Shown here: one piece after another, positions 1-7,966 of the stretch
How positions within the stretch are numbered: position 1 is the stretch's first letter
Layout of the letters: the number at the start of each line of letters is the position of its first letter
Assembly (NCBI RefSeq): GCF_900696085.1
Contig: NZ_CAADFC020000016.1
Span: 1,150,797 to 1,214,796 of the forward strand
Length of the DNA stretch: 64,000 bases
Reading direction: 5' to 3'
From: Bradyrhizobium ivorense
GTDB taxonomy: Bacteria; Pseudomonadota; Alphaproteobacteria; Rhizobiales; Xanthobacteraceae
Made by a program: the position numbers and the translations under genes
Notes under the pieces: generated by a model
Databases searched by the model: none
Seen by the model: only the letters and a program-made list of their open reading frames with translations
Told to the model about the DNA's origin: nothing

Positions 1-1
1 G

Positions 2-58
2 GCCAAGCTCGCGGCGCCACAGTACAATGTCGAGATCATGGTGGTCGCGGCGAAGTAA
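2..58 (+). CDS. C-terminal end of an unidentified protein (partial)
   Basis: The first bases read as the last 18 codons of a plus-strand gene ending in TAA, with the product ending VEIMVVAAK. The gene begins left of the window. A hairpin terminator follows about 30 bases later, which supports a real gene end here. The short tail looks a little like the last beta strand of RidA/YjgF proteins, but 18 residues are too few to assign a family. Confidence 0.45.
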   Translation, partial: AKLAAPQYNVEIMVVAAK

Positions 59-88
59 CGCGACCACGTCCGCCGAAACGAGCTTCCC

Positions 89-128
89 CATGCCCCGGAT
101 TGCAAACTGCAATTCGGGGCATGGTTTT
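89..128 (+). terminator. Hairpin terminator after the left-edge gene
   Basis: Arms CATGCCCCG-G-ATTGCA and TGCAAT-T-CGGGGCATG form a 15-pair stem around a 3-base loop (one internal mismatch), followed by GTTTT. This fits a Rho-independent terminator 31 bases after the TAA of the partial gene. Confidence 0.7.
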
Positions 129-138
129 GTCGGCGCGT

Positions 139-233
139 TAAAGCGCGATGAGATTTGGTTGAACGCTTTAGTTCTCTGTTTAAGCATGATCTTTTCGGAA
201 AACCGCTTCGCACTTTTCCGGATCATGCTCTAG
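139..233. repeat. Composite palindromic repeat, family A (copy 1)
   Basis: Two parts. The first is a decayed copy of the AAAGCGCGATGAGAT...GGTTGAAC element. The second (183-229) is a hairpin with arms AGCATGATC and GATCATGCT and inner arms CGGAAAA/TTTTCCG. The same composite occurs at 10428-10531, the hairpin alone at 8923-8969, and a half copy at 46348-46356. The hairpin directly abuts the stop codon of the minus-strand gene ending at 230. Confidence 0.85.
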
Positions 234-1363
234 GCGCTCATCCGCGGCGCTTCCGAGGTATCGCCGATATCGGCCTGCAGCCAGCGGGCGATCCGACGCC
301 ACGAATTGTTCAACGCCTTGCAGCCCATGAAGAGGCCGAGGTGACCGCACGGTTCGGTGGCGCGCTCCTGCCATGCCGGCGGTGTGCCCAACAATCGGGT
401 GGTCGCCAGCGCCTGGTCGCGCGGCACCACGATGTCGTTGTCGGCGGCGAGCAGGAAAACCGGCACCTTCACCTCGGCGAGATCGACCGCGCGGCCGAGC
501 GCGACGAAGTCGCCGTGGGCGATCCGGTTCTGGCGAAAGATCCAGTCGGTGACCTGAAGATAGTACGTGCCGGGCAGATCCAGCGTCTCGCGATTCCAGC
601 GCTCGAACCGATCGCGCAGCGCTCTGCCGGTCTCCGATCCGGTGAGATCTCGCTGCAACGCCGCTTCCGCGTCTTTCAGGGTGAGCGGCATGCTCCATAG
701 TTGCAGCATGTTCGCGCCGCTAATGATGCCGTCGCCCTGACGCGCCAGCACCTCGAAGCCCGGCTGCGGAAGCGAGACCACCATTTTGGCAATTGGCGAC
801 GGCACCGAGATGTCGATCGGGCTACCGGCGAGCACAAGCCGCCGCACCTTGCCCGGAAAGCGCGCGGCATACAGCAGCGACAGCCATCCGCCCTGGCAGA
901 GTCCGGCAAGATCGACCGGAGGCCCGATTTCATCGACGGCGACGTTGAGCTCTGCAAGATAGGTATCGATCGAGAAGTGGCGCATCTCTGATGTGGCCGA
1001 GCGCCAGTCGGTGAGATAAAGCCGCGTAACGCCCGCGTTTCGCAGCACCTCCACCAGGCTGTGGCCCGGCGAGAAATCCGCAATCACCGAGCGGTGCAGC
1101 GCGTAGGGCGCGCAAACCAGCAACGGCCGGCCTTCAGCGCTTCGCGAAAAATCCACGAGACGCATCGACGGCAGTTGCAGGGCCCCCCTGTTCGGCGTGG
1201 TCCATGGCAACGGCGCCTCGTCTTCGGGCCGCTGTGCGCGGTCGGCGAACCATTGCCAATAAGTGTCGAGCATGAGTCTCGTGGCCTCAAACGGCCACAG
1301 CCAGACATGCTGCGCCAAATCGGCGCCCGCATGCCGTTCGGGAGGTCCCGTCTTGTCGCTCAA
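230..1363 (-). CDS. PHA-synthase-like alpha/beta hydrolase
   Basis: 377 residues with an alpha/beta-hydrolase core of the poly-hydroxyalkanoate synthase (PhaC) type. The nucleophile box is GLCQG (154-158), where Cys156 replaces the Ser of ordinary lipases, as in PhaC. Asp308/Asp310 (LAADNDIV) and His341 (CGHLG) are the other likely triad members. At 377 residues it is close to class III PhaC length and much shorter than class I (about 590), yet no PhaE, PhaA, PhaB or phasin gene lies next to it. It may polymerise or depolymerise short hydroxyacyl chains, or be a PhaC-like acyltransferase of other function. The TAG stop is immediately followed by a family A hairpin. Family assignment is firm; the substrate is unknown. 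Confidence 0.8.
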   Translation of the reverse strand: MSDKTGPPERHAGADLAQHVWLWPFEATRLMLDTYWQWFADRAQRPEDEAPLPWTTPNRGALQLPSMRLVDFSRSAEGRPLLVCAPYALHRSVIADFSPGHSLVEVLRNAGVTRLYLTDWRSATSEMRHFSIDTYLAELNVAVDEIGPPVDLAGLCQGGWLSLLYAARFPGKVRRLVLAGSPIDISVPSPIAKMVVSLPQPGFEVLARQGDGIISGANMLQLWSMPLTLKDAEAALQRDLTGSETGRALRDRFERWNRETLDLPGTYYLQVTDWIFRQNRIAHGDFVALGRAVDLAEVKVPVFLLAADNDIVVPRDQALATTRLLGTPPAWQERATEPCGHLGLFMGCKALNNSWRRIARWLQADIGDTSEAPRMSA

Positions 1364-1480
1364 GACTGTTCACCGATTGATGGACGTCGATGTAGTCGGG
1401 GGCGGCATGGGGCAAGACGTTCGCGCCCGACCAAGGACCGACGAATTCAGGTCCATCATTCTACGCCAAATCCGGCGGAA

Positions 1481-1503
1481 GCGGCAGCCATAAAGGCTGC
1501 CGC
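1481..1503 (-). terminator. Hairpin after the Rieske oxygenase gene
   Basis: Arms GCGGCAGCC and GGCTGCCGC around a 5-base loop sit 7 bases past the stop of the minus-strand gene ending at 1510. There is no clear U-tract, so it may be a weak terminator or an mRNA-stabilising hairpin. Confidence 0.4.
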
Positions 1504-1509
1504 CGTCAA

Positions 1510-2577
1510 CTATGCGGCGCGTGCGGTGCCCTTCTCGGCCTCGATCTTGCGCGCAAACAGCCAGCGGAAATAGGTCAGCGGCGCATCGGCGCCGATCGCG
1601 AGCAGTTGATAATCCGGATCGGCGTCGAACACCCGCTGCTGCGCCTCGATGATGTCCTTGTCCTCGTTGAAACCTTCCTCGAGGCTGTGGCGCAGCGACA
1701 GCGCGATATTCGGATTGTCGACGTCGAAATCGTGCAGATAGTTCCAGAAGAAGTGCGTGGTCGAGCGCGTCTCCGGCGTCATGAACTGCGCGTTGCGATA
1801 GGAACGCGTGCCCGGGACCTGGACGCCCTTCTCGACGCCCTGCCCCGCCGGCGCGAAGGTGGTGTCCAGCGTGAAGATGCCGGGAACGATCATGCGACCG
1901 ATATTGCGGCGGTCGATCGGGTCGGTTTTGTTCGGGATCACCTTCTTGTGGTAGGGCGGCGGCTCGGCGCCCATGTGCCAGCGCTCGACCCGGAAACCGT
2001 CGTCCAGCTTCTCGATCGCGACCGGTTTGGTCTTGTAGGCGTATTCCTCGGAACCGCCGAGCGTGTTGGTGTGCACGAAGGCGAGATGGGCGAAGTCGCT
2101 GAGGTTATCGACGATCAAGAGCCAGTTGGCCTTGTAGTGCATGTAGCCCGGCAGTCCGCGCCATTTCGGGTCTTCGAGCGGCGGATAGTCGAGGATCAGC
2201 TTCGGATCGGCCTTCTCGGGATCGCCGGTCCAGATGAAGATCAGATTGTAGCGCTCGACCACCGGATAGCTGCGCACGCCGAGTTTTGCCGGGATCGCAT
2301 CCTGGCCGGGGATCTGGATGCACTGGCCGTCGGCGGCGAACTTCATGCCGTGATACATGCACCTGATGTCGTCGCCCTCGACGCGCCCCATCGACAGCGG
2401 CGCGGCGCGATGGCAGCAGCGGTCATCGAGCGCGACGACCTTTCCGCTGGAGCCGCGATACAGCACGATCGGCCGCTCCAGGATGGTGCGCGCGACCATC
2501 TTGCCGTCGATCAGCTCGTGATTCCACGCCGCCACATACCAGGTGTTGCGCAGAAAAATTCCGTCGTGGTCGGCCAT
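1510..2577 (-). CDS. Rieske [2Fe-2S] aromatic oxygenase, VanA-type
   Basis: 355 residues from the ATG at 2577, chosen over an upstream in-frame ATG (2595) because GGGAGCGA lies just before it. The N-terminal Rieske domain carries C54-x-H56 and C73-x2-H76, which bind the [2Fe-2S] cluster. The rest resembles the catalytic non-heme iron domain of single-component alpha subunits such as vanillate O-demethylase oxygenase (VanA) and related O-demethylases. Such enzymes need a reductase (VanB type), and none is encoded next to it, so electrons would come from elsewhere. It is divergent from a LysR regulator 107 bases away, which probably controls it. The likely role is demethylation or hydroxylation of a methoxylated or aromatic acid; the substrate is not decidable here. 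Confidence 0.88.
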   Translation of the reverse strand: MADHDGIFLRNTWYVAAWNHELIDGKMVARTILERPIVLYRGSSGKVVALDDRCCHRAAPLSMGRVEGDDIRCMYHGMKFAADGQCIQIPGQDAIPAKLGVRSYPVVERYNLIFIWTGDPEKADPKLILDYPPLEDPKWRGLPGYMHYKANWLLIVDNLSDFAHLAFVHTNTLGGSEEYAYKTKPVAIEKLDDGFRVERWHMGAEPPPYHKKVIPNKTDPIDRRNIGRMIVPGIFTLDTTFAPAGQGVEKGVQVPGTRSYRNAQFMTPETRSTTHFFWNYLHDFDVDNPNIALSLRHSLEEGFNEDKDIIEAQQRVFDADPDYQLLAIGADAPLTYFRWLFARKIEAEKGTARAA

Positions 2578-2684
2578 GTCTCGCTCCCGATGCAATGTTG
2601 GTCGCTCGCGAGGTTAGGTGATTGCAGCCGCCCGGATAATCCGATTTGGCTGGACACACTGTACCGCTGGATGGACAATCGGCC

Positions 2685-3593
2685 ATGGAGTGGCGCGATT
2701 GGGAGCTGTTTTGCGAGGTTGTCGAGCACGGCGGCTTCACCGCGGCCGCGCGGGTGCTCGGACATCCAAAATCGAGCCTCAGTGCTGCAGTGCAGCGACT
2801 GGAGGCCAATCTCGGGCTGCGGCTGATCGAGCGCACCACGCGGCATCTGCGGCTGACCGATTCCGGCGAGACGATCTATCGCAAGGTGCGCCCGCTGTTC
2901 GCCGCGCTGCACGACACCCACAGCGAGGCGCTGGCGATGAGCAGCGCGGTCGCCGGCACGCTGCGCATCAAGGCGCCCTACGAATTCGGCGCGCATCACG
3001 CCGGGCCGGTGGCCTGCGCGGTGATGAGCCGCTATCCGGAGCTTTCGATCCGGATCGATGTCGAGCACGACATCGTCAACCCCGTCGCCGAGAACTACGA
3101 CATCGTGTTCGCGATGCTGGAGGCGCCGCTGCCGGCGGCCGGCATCGTGATCCGCCGCGTCTTCACCCTGGAGCGCGGCCTGTTCGCGGCGCCGGCGCTG
3201 CTCGAGAGGTTCGGCGAGCCGCGCACGCTGGATCACTTACGGAAGCTGCCGCTGCTGACCGGCCCCAGCGATCCGCCATGGGCGATCACCGCGCCCGGCG
3301 GCGCGGTCGAGCATCTCGCGGTCGACCACGCGCGCCTCACCTCATCGAACGCCCATGTCCGCCTGCAGGCCGCGCTCGCCGGCCATGGCGTGCTGCGGGT
3401 GACAGCGGCCTACGCCCGCGTCGCGGTGGCAGCCGGCGAGTTGCGGCGGCTGCTGCCGGACCACGCCTGCGAGCCGCTCAACGTGCATGCGCTGCTGCCG
3501 GCGCGACAATTCGTCCCGGCCAAAGTGCGCTGCTTCCTCGACGCCATGGAGACCCATGCGCGCGGCGATCCCGAGGCCTATATCAAGCCGTAA
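2685..3593 (+). CDS. LysR-family transcriptional regulator
   Basis: 302 residues from ATG 2685 (MEWRDWELFCEVVEHGGFT...); an upstream TTG at 2646 would add 13 residues. The N-terminal winged helix-turn-helix (about 1-60, with the typical FTAAARVLGHPKSSLSAAVQRLE) is followed by a LysR substrate-binding domain. It stands head-to-head with the Rieske oxygenase gene, the classic LysR/target arrangement, so it most likely regulates that gene in response to its substrate or product. Confidence 0.9.
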   Translation: MEWRDWELFCEVVEHGGFTAAARVLGHPKSSLSAAVQRLEANLGLRLIERTTRHLRLTDSGETIYRKVRPLFAALHDTHSEALAMSSAVAGTLRIKAPYEFGAHHAGPVACAVMSRYPELSIRIDVEHDIVNPVAENYDIVFAMLEAPLPAAGIVIRRVFTLERGLFAAPALLERFGEPRTLDHLRKLPLLTGPSDPPWAITAPGGAVEHLAVDHARLTSSNAHVRLQAALAGHGVLRVTAAYARVAVAAGELRRLLPDHACEPLNVHALLPARQFVPAKVRCFLDAMETHARGDPEAYIKP

Positions 3594-3636
3594 GGCTCCG
3601 GCGCGGTCGATTTTCCGGCCGGGCACTGATTTTCTC

Positions 3637-3666
3637 GGGAACCTGTTCGTGTCAGCCGCATCCAAT
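3637..3666 (+). promoter_or_regulatory. ECF-type promoter before the sigma factor gene
   Basis: GGGAACCT (3637-3644) and CATCCAAT (3659-3666) are separated by 14 bases. The same two boxes with the same spacing recur before the DUF4142 gene (4399-4428). GGAAC is the usual -35 core of ECF sigma factors, so this is probably the autoregulated promoter of the adjacent sigma gene. Confidence 0.65.
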
Positions 3667-3701
3667 GACCGTATCTCGTGATCAGTGAGGGTGACCCCGC
3701 C

Positions 3702-4391
3702 ATGCGTCAGGCCCAGGTAACGACCGTTCTGCCGATCGGCGCAGCAGACACCGAACTGGTGCGGCGCGCGCTGGCCCGCGACGAGGCCGCGGTCCGCGCC
3801 ATCATGCAGGCGAACAATCGCCGGCTGTTCCGCCTCGCCCGCGGCATCCTGCGCAACGACAGCGAGGCCGAGGACGTGGTGCAGGACACCTATGTCCGCG
3901 CCTTCACCCATCTCGACCAGTTTCGCGGCGAGTCCAGCCTGTCGACCTGGCTGTCGCGGATCGCGATGAACGAGGCGCTCGGCCGGGTGCGCCGCAGGCC
4001 GGCCAGCGTCGAATGGTCCGAGTTGCGGCAAGGCGGTCACGAAGCGCAAATCATCCAGTTTCCCCTTTCGTCAGCAGACGATCCGGAACGCTCCATGGCC
4101 CAGCGCGAGATTCAGCATGTCGTCGAGCACGCGATCGACGAGTTGCCCGAGGCTTTCCGCCTCGTCTTCATCACCCGCGTGATCGAAGGCATGAATGTCG
4201 AGGAAACCGCCGACATCCTCGATCTCAAGCCGGAGACCGTGAAGACGCGGCTGCACCGCGCCCGCGCCATGCTTCGTGACAATGTCGAGCGAAAGATCGG
4301 CCCGATCGTGTTGGAGGCCTTTCCCTTCGCCGGCCGGCGCTGCGAGCGGCTGACCGAGGCGGTGCTGAAACGGCTCGGCTACGGCGCGTAA
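3702..4391 (+). CDS. ECF-family RNA polymerase sigma factor
   Basis: 229 residues from ATG 3702; an in-frame GTG at 3678 would add 8. Region 2 is visible as RNNRRLFRLARGILRNDSEA with the EDVVQDTYVRAF motif, and region 4 as LPEAFRLVFITRVIEG followed by the ETADILDLKPETVKTRLHRAR helix-turn-helix. It is longer than most ECF factors (about 180), with a roughly 30-residue tail after region 4. No anti-sigma gene is adjacent. The same promoter-like element precedes this gene and the following DUF4142 gene, which suggests that it drives both. The secreted or periplasmic nature of the targets points to an envelope or oxidative stress role (inference). Confidence 0.92.
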   Translation: MRQAQVTTVLPIGAADTELVRRALARDEAAVRAIMQANNRRLFRLARGILRNDSEAEDVVQDTYVRAFTHLDQFRGESSLSTWLSRIAMNEALGRVRRRPASVEWSELRQGGHEAQIIQFPLSSADDPERSMAQREIQHVVEHAIDELPEAFRLVFITRVIEGMNVEETADILDLKPETVKTRLHRARAMLRDNVERKIGPIVLEAFPFAGRRCERLTEAVLKRLGYGA

Positions 4392-4398
4392 GATTTTC

Positions 4399-4428
4399 GG
4401 GAACCTCTGCGCGGCCGCGCCATCCAAT
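4399..4428 (+). promoter_or_regulatory. ECF-type promoter before the DUF4142-cupredoxin pair
   Basis: GGGAACCT (4399-4406) and CATCCAAT (4421-4428), 14 bases apart, repeat the element upstream of the sigma gene. The stretch just before the first box also matches (GATTTTC in both). Confidence 0.65.
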
Positions 4429-4485
4429 CCCTGTGCAATCAACCACGCGCCGGCTTGCCGCCGGACGCCACAGGAGTGTCAAACC

Positions 4486-5007
4486 ATGTTCGTTCGATTG
4501 AGCATCGCCGTCGCCGCGCTGAGCCTGCTCGGCAGCGCCGCGCTCGCACAGGGCGCGAAGCCGACCGATCCGCAGATCGCCCATATCGCCTATACCGCCG
4601 GGGTGATCGACATCAACGCCGCCAAGCAGGCCGAGTCGAAGGCCTCCAGCAAGGAGGTCAAGGCGTTCGCCCAGGACATGGCGCGCGACCATGAGGCCGT
4701 GAACAAGCAGGCGCTCGACCTCGTCAAGAAGCTGAAGGTGACGCCGGAGGACAACGACACCAGCAAGACGCTGTCCAAGCAGGCCGCCGACAAGCTTGCC
4801 GAGCTCGGCAAGCTGAAGGGCGCGGAGTACGACAAGGCCTACATCGCCAACGAGGTCGCCTACCACAAGGCCGTCAACAGCGCGCTCGAAACCCAGCTGA
4901 TCCCCTCCGCGAGCAACCCCGAGCTGAAGAGCCTGTTGCAGACCGGCCTCAAGCTTTTCCAGGGCCACCAGCAGCATGCCGAGCACGTCGCGGCCAGCCT
5001 GAAGTAG
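4486..5007 (+). CDS. DUF4142 exported protein
   Basis: 173 residues. A signal peptide (about 1-20, ending near AALAQ) is followed by a helical DUF4142 domain of the ferritin-like four-helix type, with conserved features such as the DMARDHEAVNKQ stretch and the H-rich GHQQHAEHV near the C terminus. DUF4142 proteins are annotated as predicted outer-membrane or periplasmic proteins; their biochemical role is not established. AGGAG sits 9 bases before the ATG. It is 11 bases ahead of a cupredoxin gene and probably co-transcribed with it under the ECF-type promoter at 4399. Confidence 0.85.
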   Translation: MFVRLSIAVAALSLLGSAALAQGAKPTDPQIAHIAYTAGVIDINAAKQAESKASSKEVKAFAQDMARDHEAVNKQALDLVKKLKVTPEDNDTSKTLSKQAADKLAELGKLKGAEYDKAYIANEVAYHKAVNSALETQLIPSASNPELKSLLQTGLKLFQGHQQHAEHVAASLK

Positions 5008-5018
5008 GAGGAAAACGC

Positions 5019-5339
5019 ATGTCGCCAGGACGCCATCTCACGACGCTGGTCCTGCTGGCGCTCGGCGCGCTGGCGGTCCCGGCACATGCAGCCACCATCC
5101 AGATCGTGATGGAGAATCTCGTGGTCTCGCCGGCCGAGGTATCGGCCAAGGTCGGCGACACCATCGAATGGATCAACAAGGACGTCCTTGCCCACACCGC
5201 GACAGCGAAGAATGGCGACTTCGACGTGACGATCGCGCCGAAGAAGACCGTCACCTCGGTGCTGAGCAAGGCCGGCACGGTCGATTATTTTTGCCGCTAC
5301 CATCCCAACATGAAAGCGGTGCTGAAGATCGCACCGTAA
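5019..5339 (+). CDS. Periplasmic cupredoxin (amicyanin/plastocyanin-like)
   Basis: 106 residues. A signal peptide (1-24, ending PAHA) precedes one cupredoxin domain. The type-1 copper ligands are all visible: His59 (VLAHT), then Cys92, His95 and Met98 in CRYHPNM. It should be a small periplasmic blue-copper electron carrier or copper-binding protein. GGAGG lies before the ATG, and the gene follows DUF4142 by 11 bases. No partner oxidase or dehydrogenase is adjacent, so its redox partner is unknown. Confidence 0.88.
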   Translation: MSPGRHLTTLVLLALGALAVPAHAATIQIVMENLVVSPAEVSAKVGDTIEWINKDVLAHTATAKNGDFDVTIAPKKTVTSVLSKAGTVDYFCRYHPNMKAVLKIAP

Positions 5340-5432
5340 CGCCGCGATGACCTGCGAGGTAATCGATCGAACGCTGCGAACCTTCGATAGTCCGGACAGC
5401 CGAACCATCCGGCAGCATCGAAGGAGACAGCC

Positions 5433-5795
5433 ATGACCGACCACGCAACCATCGCCCGCCGCTATATCGAGCTCTGGAACGAGCGGACGCCGAGCCGGCG
5501 CCGCGAGCTGCTGAGCGAGAGCTGGACCGCGGATGCGCGCTATATCGACCCGCTGATCAGCGGCGACGGCCATGAAGGCGTCGACGCGCTGATCGCGGGC
5601 GTGCAGCAGAAGTTTCCCGACTTCCGCTTCAAGCTGCTCGGCGAGCCGAACGGCTTCGGCGACCACGTCCGCTTCTCCTGGGGCCTCGGCCCCGACGGCG
5701 TCGACAGCCCGATCAAGGGCACCGACTTCGCGGTGCTGAAGGAGGGCCGGATCAGGAGCATCACCGGCTTCCTGGACCAGGTGCCGGGCGCCTGA
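5433..5795 (+). CDS. NTF2-like/SnoaL-type protein
   Basis: 120 residues with the pattern of small cone-shaped SnoaL/NTF2-like proteins: an N-terminal helix (ATIARRYIELWNE), a conserved DPLISGDGHEGVDALIAG segment and a C-terminal beta sheet ending RIRSITGFLDQVPGA. Members include polyketide cyclases, isomerases and many uncharacterised stress-related proteins. GGAG precedes the ATG. It follows the sigma/cupredoxin group but is 93 bases away with no matching ECF box, so joint control is uncertain. Confidence 0.8.
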   Translation: MTDHATIARRYIELWNERTPSRRRELLSESWTADARYIDPLISGDGHEGVDALIAGVQQKFPDFRFKLLGEPNGFGDHVRFSWGLGPDGVDSPIKGTDFAVLKEGRIRSITGFLDQVPGA

Positions 5796-5803
5796 GGCCT
5801 CCC

Positions 5804-5841
5804 GTCATTCCGGGGTTCGCGAAGCGAGAGCCCGGAATGAC
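5804..5841. repeat. Palindromic repeat, family B (short copy)
   Basis: Inverted repeat with ends GTCATTCCGGG and CCCGGAATGAC. Longer two-hairpin copies are at 21561-21651, 25939-26017, 53060-53154 and 56960-57041. Confidence 0.9.
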
Positions 5842-5918
5842 GAAGGCATGGGCTTCCCGCCCCGCTTCCACGGCGGCGATGTCGCTGATACTCTTCCCGA
5901 AACCAAAGGGAGGATACC

Positions 5919-6716
5919 ATGAAGGCAGCTCGCGCCTTCACGCCTGATGTCGTCAGCGACATTACGCCGGCGCTGCTCGCGATCGGCCGCGACAGCTTTC
6001 CGCAGGCGCTGATCGGCACACTGCGCCGCGTCGCCGATGTCGGCCACTGCATGGTGTTCTCGTTTGCCGGCCCGCGCTCGGCGGCGTGCCTGCTCGACGT
6101 CGGCAACATCCCGACCGGACGCGACCTCGGCATCGCCTATTCCGAGCATTTTCACCAGGCCGATCCGAACCGTGATGCGGTGTTCGAGGGACAGGCGCGG
6201 GCCGCGCCGATCGTGCTGCCGAATTTCGCCCGCCGCATGTACAGCGACGGCTACCGCAAGATCTTCTTCGACGATTCCGACATCGTCGACAAGTTCGCCT
6301 CCGCGATCTGGACCGGCGACACCTGCTTCTATGTCAATTTCTATCGCATCACCGAACAGGGCCGGTTCACGCGGGAGCAGATCGCGCGCCTGACCGCGGT
6401 GGCACCGGCGGTGAGCGCGGCGGTCGCGCGGCATTTCCAGTGCGACGAAGCGCCGGACCGCGATCCGATGGCCCGGCTGAAGACGCTGTTCGCGACCGCC
6501 GAGCAACTCGCCAGACTGACCGCGCGCGAGAAGGAGGTCTGTCTGCGCATCCTCTCGGGCTTCAGCTCCGAAGCGATCGCGGCCGAGCTCGGGATCGGCC
6601 TGCACTCCGCCCTCACCTATCGCAAGCGCGCCTATGACAAGCTCGGCATCTCCTCGCAGAACGAGCTGTTCGCGATCGCGTTGCGCCTGGTGGCGTCGTC
6701 CCGGCCGCTGAACTGA
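5919..6716 (+). CDS. LuxR-type HTH transcriptional regulator
   Basis: 265 residues from ATG 5919 with GGGAGG before it. The C-terminal region (about 195-255) is a LuxR/GerE helix-turn-helix starting LTAREKEVCLRILSG and including the SALTYRKRAYDKLG recognition region. The N-terminal 180 residues show no response-regulator phosphoacceptor pattern and no recognisable autoinducer-binding signature, so the signal is unknown. The P450 gene 84 bases downstream in the same orientation is a possible target. Confidence 0.85.
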   Translation: MKAARAFTPDVVSDITPALLAIGRDSFPQALIGTLRRVADVGHCMVFSFAGPRSAACLLDVGNIPTGRDLGIAYSEHFHQADPNRDAVFEGQARAAPIVLPNFARRMYSDGYRKIFFDDSDIVDKFASAIWTGDTCFYVNFYRITEQGRFTREQIARLTAVAPAVSAAVARHFQCDEAPDRDPMARLKTLFATAEQLARLTAREKEVCLRILSGFSSEAIAAELGIGLHSALTYRKRAYDKLGISSQNELFAIALRLVASSRPLN

Positions 6717-6729
6717 AGAGCGCCCGGCC

Positions 6730-6752
6730 TGTCCCAAGGCGTGGGGACAGAA
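6730..6752. promoter_or_regulatory. Inverted repeat between the LuxR-type gene and the P450 gene
   Basis: CTGTCCC and GGGACAG arms separated by about 8 bases, starting 14 bases after the regulator stop and ending 48 bases before the P450 ATG. It could be an operator for the adjacent regulator or a weak terminator; no U-tract follows. Confidence 0.35.
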
Positions 6753-6799
6753 ATCCCCGTTCGGCTGGACTATCCTGCGGCGAGACAAAGGACCACGCC

Positions 6800-7966
6800 G
6801 TGAGCACCGCCCCCCGTTTCGACATCGACGTACCTGCGTTCTGGCAGGACCCCTACCCGGCGCTGGCGCGGATGCGCAAGGAGGCGCCGATCGCCTTCGT
6901 GCCGCAGCTCGGCAGCACGCTGCTGTGCAGCCGCGACGACATCTTCGTCTCGGAAAAGCAGATCGACGTGTTCTCGTCGCACCAGCCCGAAGGCCTGATG
7001 AACAAATTGATGGGCCACAACATGATGCGCAAGGACGGCGATGCGCACATGAACGAGCGCAAGGCGATCTTCCCGGCGATCTCGCCGAAAACCGTGCGAT
7101 CGCACTGGACCGCGCAGTTCGAGGGACATGCGACGCGTATTCTCGACGACCTGACGCCCGGCGGCGTGGTCGATTTCGTGCGGGCCTTCGCGCTGCCGTT
7201 CTCGGCCGAATGCCTGAAGTCGATCACCGGCCTCACCAACATGCGCTTCCAGGACATGAATGCCTGGTCGCAGGGCATGATTGACGGCATTGCCAACTAT
7301 GTCGGCGATCCCGCCGTGGAGGCGCGCTGTCATGCGGCGACCTCCGGGATCGATGCCGCGATCGACGACATGGTCCCAGTGCTGCGCAGGACGCCCGATC
7401 TCAGCCTGCTCGGCGTGATGCTGCAGACCGACATGCCGATGGAAAGCGTGCGTGCCAACATCAAGCTCGCGATCTCAGGCGGCCAGAACGAGCCGCGCGA
7501 TGCGATCGCGGGCGCGGTGTGGGCGCTGCTGACCCATCCCGACCAGCTTCAGCTTGCGACCAGCGGCGCGATCCCGTGGCTGCAGGTGTTCGAGGAATAT
7601 GCCCGCTGGATCTCGCCGATCGGGATGTCGCCGCGGCGGATCGCAAAGCCCTGGACCATCCGCGACGTCGCGTTCGAGACCAATGAGCGCGTGTTCCTGA
7701 TGTTCGGCTCGGCCAACCGCGACGAGAAGCATTTTGAGCGGCCCGACGCCTTCGACGTGCGCCGCGACGCCAGCAAGAGCATCGCGTTCGGCGCCGGCCC
7801 GCATTTTTGCGCCGGCGCCTGGGCCTCGCGCGCCATGGTCGCCGATGTCGCGCTGCCGCTGATCTTCACGCGGCTGAAGAATTTGCGGCTGGTCGAGGGC
7901 AAGCCGCCGCGGATCGGTGGCTGGGCGTTCCGCGGGCTATTGGATCTGCCGGTACAGTGGGATTAG
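6800..7966 (+). CDS. Cytochrome P450
   Basis: 388 residues, a soluble bacterial P450. The heme loop FGAGPHFCAG places the cysteine ligand at residue 337; the K-helix ExxR is E266-Y-A-R. The I-helix reads GGQNEPRD (227-234), so the usual acid-Thr pair for oxygen activation is replaced, as in a subset of bacterial CYPs. No ferredoxin or reductase gene is adjacent. Its TAG stop overlaps, tail to tail, the TAA stop of the minus-strand dehydratase gene at 7963. Substrate unknown. Confidence 0.93.
   Translation: MSTAPRFDIDVPAFWQDPYPALARMRKEAPIAFVPQLGSTLLCSRDDIFVSEKQIDVFSSHQPEGLMNKLMGHNMMRKDGDAHMNERKAIFPAISPKTVRSHWTAQFEGHATRILDDLTPGGVVDFVRAFALPFSAECLKSITGLTNMRFQDMNAWSQGMIDGIANYVGDPAVEARCHAATSGIDAAIDDMVPVLRRTPDLSLLGVMLQTDMPMESVRANIKLAISGGQNEPRDAIAGAVWALLTHPDQLQLATSGAIPWLQVFEEYARWISPIGMSPRRIAKPWTIRDVAFETNERVFLMFGSANRDEKHFERPDAFDVRRDASKSIAFGAGPHFCAGAWASRAMVADVALPLIFTRLKNLRLVEGKPPRIGGWAFRGLLDLPVQWD

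Noticed and set aside
27..700. Plus-strand frames over the left repeat and the PHA-synthase-like gene
   Set aside because: They read through repeat A and antisense to a well-supported gene; no family similarity.
5348..5432. Third ECF-type promoter before the NTF2-like gene
   Set aside because: GCGAACCT and CATCCGG are present but 22 rather than 14 bases apart, and the second box is incomplete.
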